Positions 7,417 through 8,489 of a stretch of DNA of 8,489 nt are shown in pieces. Origin of the DNA: Candidatus Krumholzibacteriia bacterium (GTDB lineage Bacteria; Krumholzibacteriota; Krumholzibacteriia; LZORAL124-64-63); NCBI GenBank assembly GCA_016744275.1, contig JADGEP010000157.1, positions 1 to 8,489 on the forward strand, in the 5' to 3' direction. The notes beneath the pieces were generated by a model, which did not search any database, was not told where the DNA came from, and saw only the letters and a program-made list of their open reading frames with translations. Every line of letters starts with the position of its first letter. Position 1 is the stretch's first letter. The translations under genes and the position numbers were made by a program.

Positions 7417-8489
7417 ATGAATTGGGATTATTGGCGCCGAAAATTGCCTTTTGTGGGGCTGCTGCTGTTGATGGCGGCGGGGTGGGGCGTGCGGGCGCAT
7501 TATGCGCGGATGGATGATTTTCCTAGTGTTGATGGTGTTTTCTATTTGGAGCAGAGTCGGGAATTGGTATTGGAGAACCGCCTGCCTTTTGATGCGTTTC
7601 CGCCAGGGTGGCCGGTGCTGGTTTCTTTGCCGCTTTCTTTTTTTGATGCGAATGATCCCGCTCAGGTTTTTAAGGTGGCCCAGGGGACGAATATCCTGCT
7701 GAGTCTTGTATGGGCTGGCCTGGCGTTCTTCCTATTGCGCCGGGATTTGGGGCCTTGGCTGGCTTTGGCGGGCGCGGGTATTCTATTGGCTTTGCCCCTG
7801 GCGATCATCTCGGCCAAAGGAGATCTGTCAGAAATGAGCTATGGCTGTGTGCTGTTGCTGTTTCTGCTGGTCTGGCCCCGCGACCGATTCCAGGCGGGAT
7901 TGGCCTTGGGTATGGCTTACCTGATCCGACCTGAAGCCCTTTTGATAGCCCTCGCCCTCGGCATTTGGGTGGCTTGGCGCGAGCGTAGGGCGGCTTGGGG
8001 GATGGCCTTGGGCACTATGCTCTGTGTGGTTCCCTATGTGATTTTTATACAACACCATACGGGTGTCTGGGCCTTGAGTGGCAAGATGGGCGTTCTGGAG
8101 GTTGCCCAGGCCAGCCACCGGGGTGGGGCGCATATAGACCTGATCTTGGGCAACCTTGGGACATTTCTGAGCCATCTCCCGCGTTTGCTGGGATTTCCTC
8201 TGGTCTTACTCGCTCTGATCGGTGGGATAGGCCGGCCTCGCTGGGCTTTTGTCGCTCTTCTCGCGTTGGTCCCGTTGCCGCTGTTCGATTTTGTCATGGC
8301 AGAGCGGTTCTGGTTGCCCTATTTGCCTCTGGTGCTGTTGGCGGCCGGCTTGGGCGGCCGGATGGTTTGCGAGGCTGTCAGTGGGAACCGCACCAGGGCG
8401 TTGGCGGGAGTAATGGCCCTGATGTGCCTGGCTGGAGTCTCGATGGTTTCCGGTGACGGCGCGTTCTGGATGTCGCGCAACTCCAATGC
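7417..8489 (+). CDS. Multi-pass membrane protein, likely GT-C-type glycosyltransferase (3'-truncated by window edge)
   Basis: The frame stays open from ATG 7417 to the window end, giving 357 residues and no stop. An in-frame TGA at 7384-7386 limits the start; GGTGG at 7406-7410 lies 6 bases before this ATG. A TTG directly before it (7414) is an alternative. Hydrophobic segments suggest about nine or ten membrane helices, at residues near 10-28, 90-107, 112-132, 143-154, 160-187, 193-213, 256-272, 275-293, 297-314 and 328-345. Between the first two is an acidic, aromatic loop, DDFPSVDGVFYLEQSREL (33-50), then PFDAFPPGWPVLVSLPL. This resembles the first external loop of GT-C enzymes (PMT/ArnT-like), where acidic residues act in catalysis. 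AYLIRPEALLIAL (168-180) and ERFWLPYLPLVLLAAGLG (296-313) also recall that group. Such enzymes usually move a sugar from a polyprenyl-phosphate carrier to lipid, glycan or protein on the outer face of the inner membrane. Donor and acceptor cannot be read here. An uncharacterised polytopic membrane protein is the alternative. Confidence 0.8.
   Translation, partial: MNWDYWRRKLPFVGLLLLMAAGWGVRAHYARMDDFPSVDGVFYLEQSRELVLENRLPFDAFPPGWPVLVSLPLSFFDANDPAQVFKVAQGTNILLSLVWAGLAFFLLRRDLGPWLALAGAGILLALPLAIISAKGDLSEMSYGCVLLLFLLVWPRDRFQAGLALGMAYLIRPEALLIALALGIWVAWRERRAAWGMALGTMLCVVPYVIFIQHHTGVWALSGKMGVLEVAQASHRGGAHIDLILGNLGTFLSHLPRLLGFPLVLLALIGGIGRPRWAFVALLALVPLPLFDFVMAERFWLPYLPLVLLAAGLGGRMVCEAVSGNRTRALAGVMALMCLAGVSMVSGDGAFWMSRNSN

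Noticed and set aside
7383..7517. Short + strand ORF with a purine-rich GGGGAGGGG just upstream of its ATG
   Set aside because: The ATG overlaps the likely -10 box, the purine run is too close to it for good spacing, and the frame overlaps the better-supported membrane protein gene. The product has low complexity and no known domain.
7502..8456. Several short + strand ORFs (7502-7702, 7710-7934, 7995-8456)
   Set aside because: All are out of frame with the continuous 357-codon membrane-protein frame, whose translation has regular hydrophobic helices and family-like motifs. The short ones are fragments of alternative frames.
1..8489. A defence, mobile or biosynthetic system as a multi-gene unit
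   Set aside because: Only three unrelated genes are present, each with its own apparent transcription signals. No recombinase, nuclease, toxin, reverse transcriptase or tRNA attachment site was seen.

Overview
This window reads as bacterial chromosome of moderately high GC. All three genes it supports lie on the + strand: the 3' four-fifths of rpoC, a large secreted beta-propeller protein, and the 5' part of a multi-pass membrane protein that looks like a GT-C-type glycosyltransferase. The secreted protein ends in a C-terminal domain with an NYPNPFNP motif. That is the type A sorting domain of the type IX secretion system (T9SS), typical of the FCB supergroup and nearby candidate phyla (Fibrobacterota, Gemmatimonadota, Latescibacteria, Krumholzibacteria, Eisenbacteria, KSB1 and similar). 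RpoC carries the large trigger-loop insertion (SI3) also seen in Proteobacteria, which fits that placement. I cannot name the phylum more closely from the sequence alone.

Layout. Bases 2-3385 encode RpoC from about residue 266 (E. coli numbering) to its natural C-terminus, and a strong intrinsic terminator at 3413-3451 follows. The 257-base gap to the next gene holds that terminator, an AT-rich patch that may contain a promoter, and a Shine-Dalgarno sequence. Bases 3643-7224 encode a 1193-residue exported protein. In order it has a signal peptide, a short tandem-repeat linker (RRQDN units), a helical pro-region, a large Asp-box (BNR) propeller region, an Ig/FN3-like segment, a jelly-roll (MAM-like) domain and the T9SS sorting domain. 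The next gap (7225-7416) holds a striking 36-bp-arm inverted repeat at 7238-7333 and a near-consensus sigma70-type promoter at 7359-7387. Bases 7417-8489 encode at least 357 residues of a membrane protein that runs off the end of the window.

How they work together. I see no evidence that the three genes form one pathway. Terminator-like structures follow both complete genes, and promoter candidates precede the second and third, so they look like independent transcription units. rpoC is the end of the core-polymerase operon; the rpsL-rpsG-fusA genes that often follow it in bacteria are not here. The propeller protein is probably delivered to the cell surface or medium. The membrane protein probably works in the inner membrane on lipid-linked sugars. 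I did not find a convincing previously undescribed system. The most interesting items are the nested inverted repeat, the conserved non-Asp-box core of the propeller protein, and its in-frame 15-bp minisatellite.
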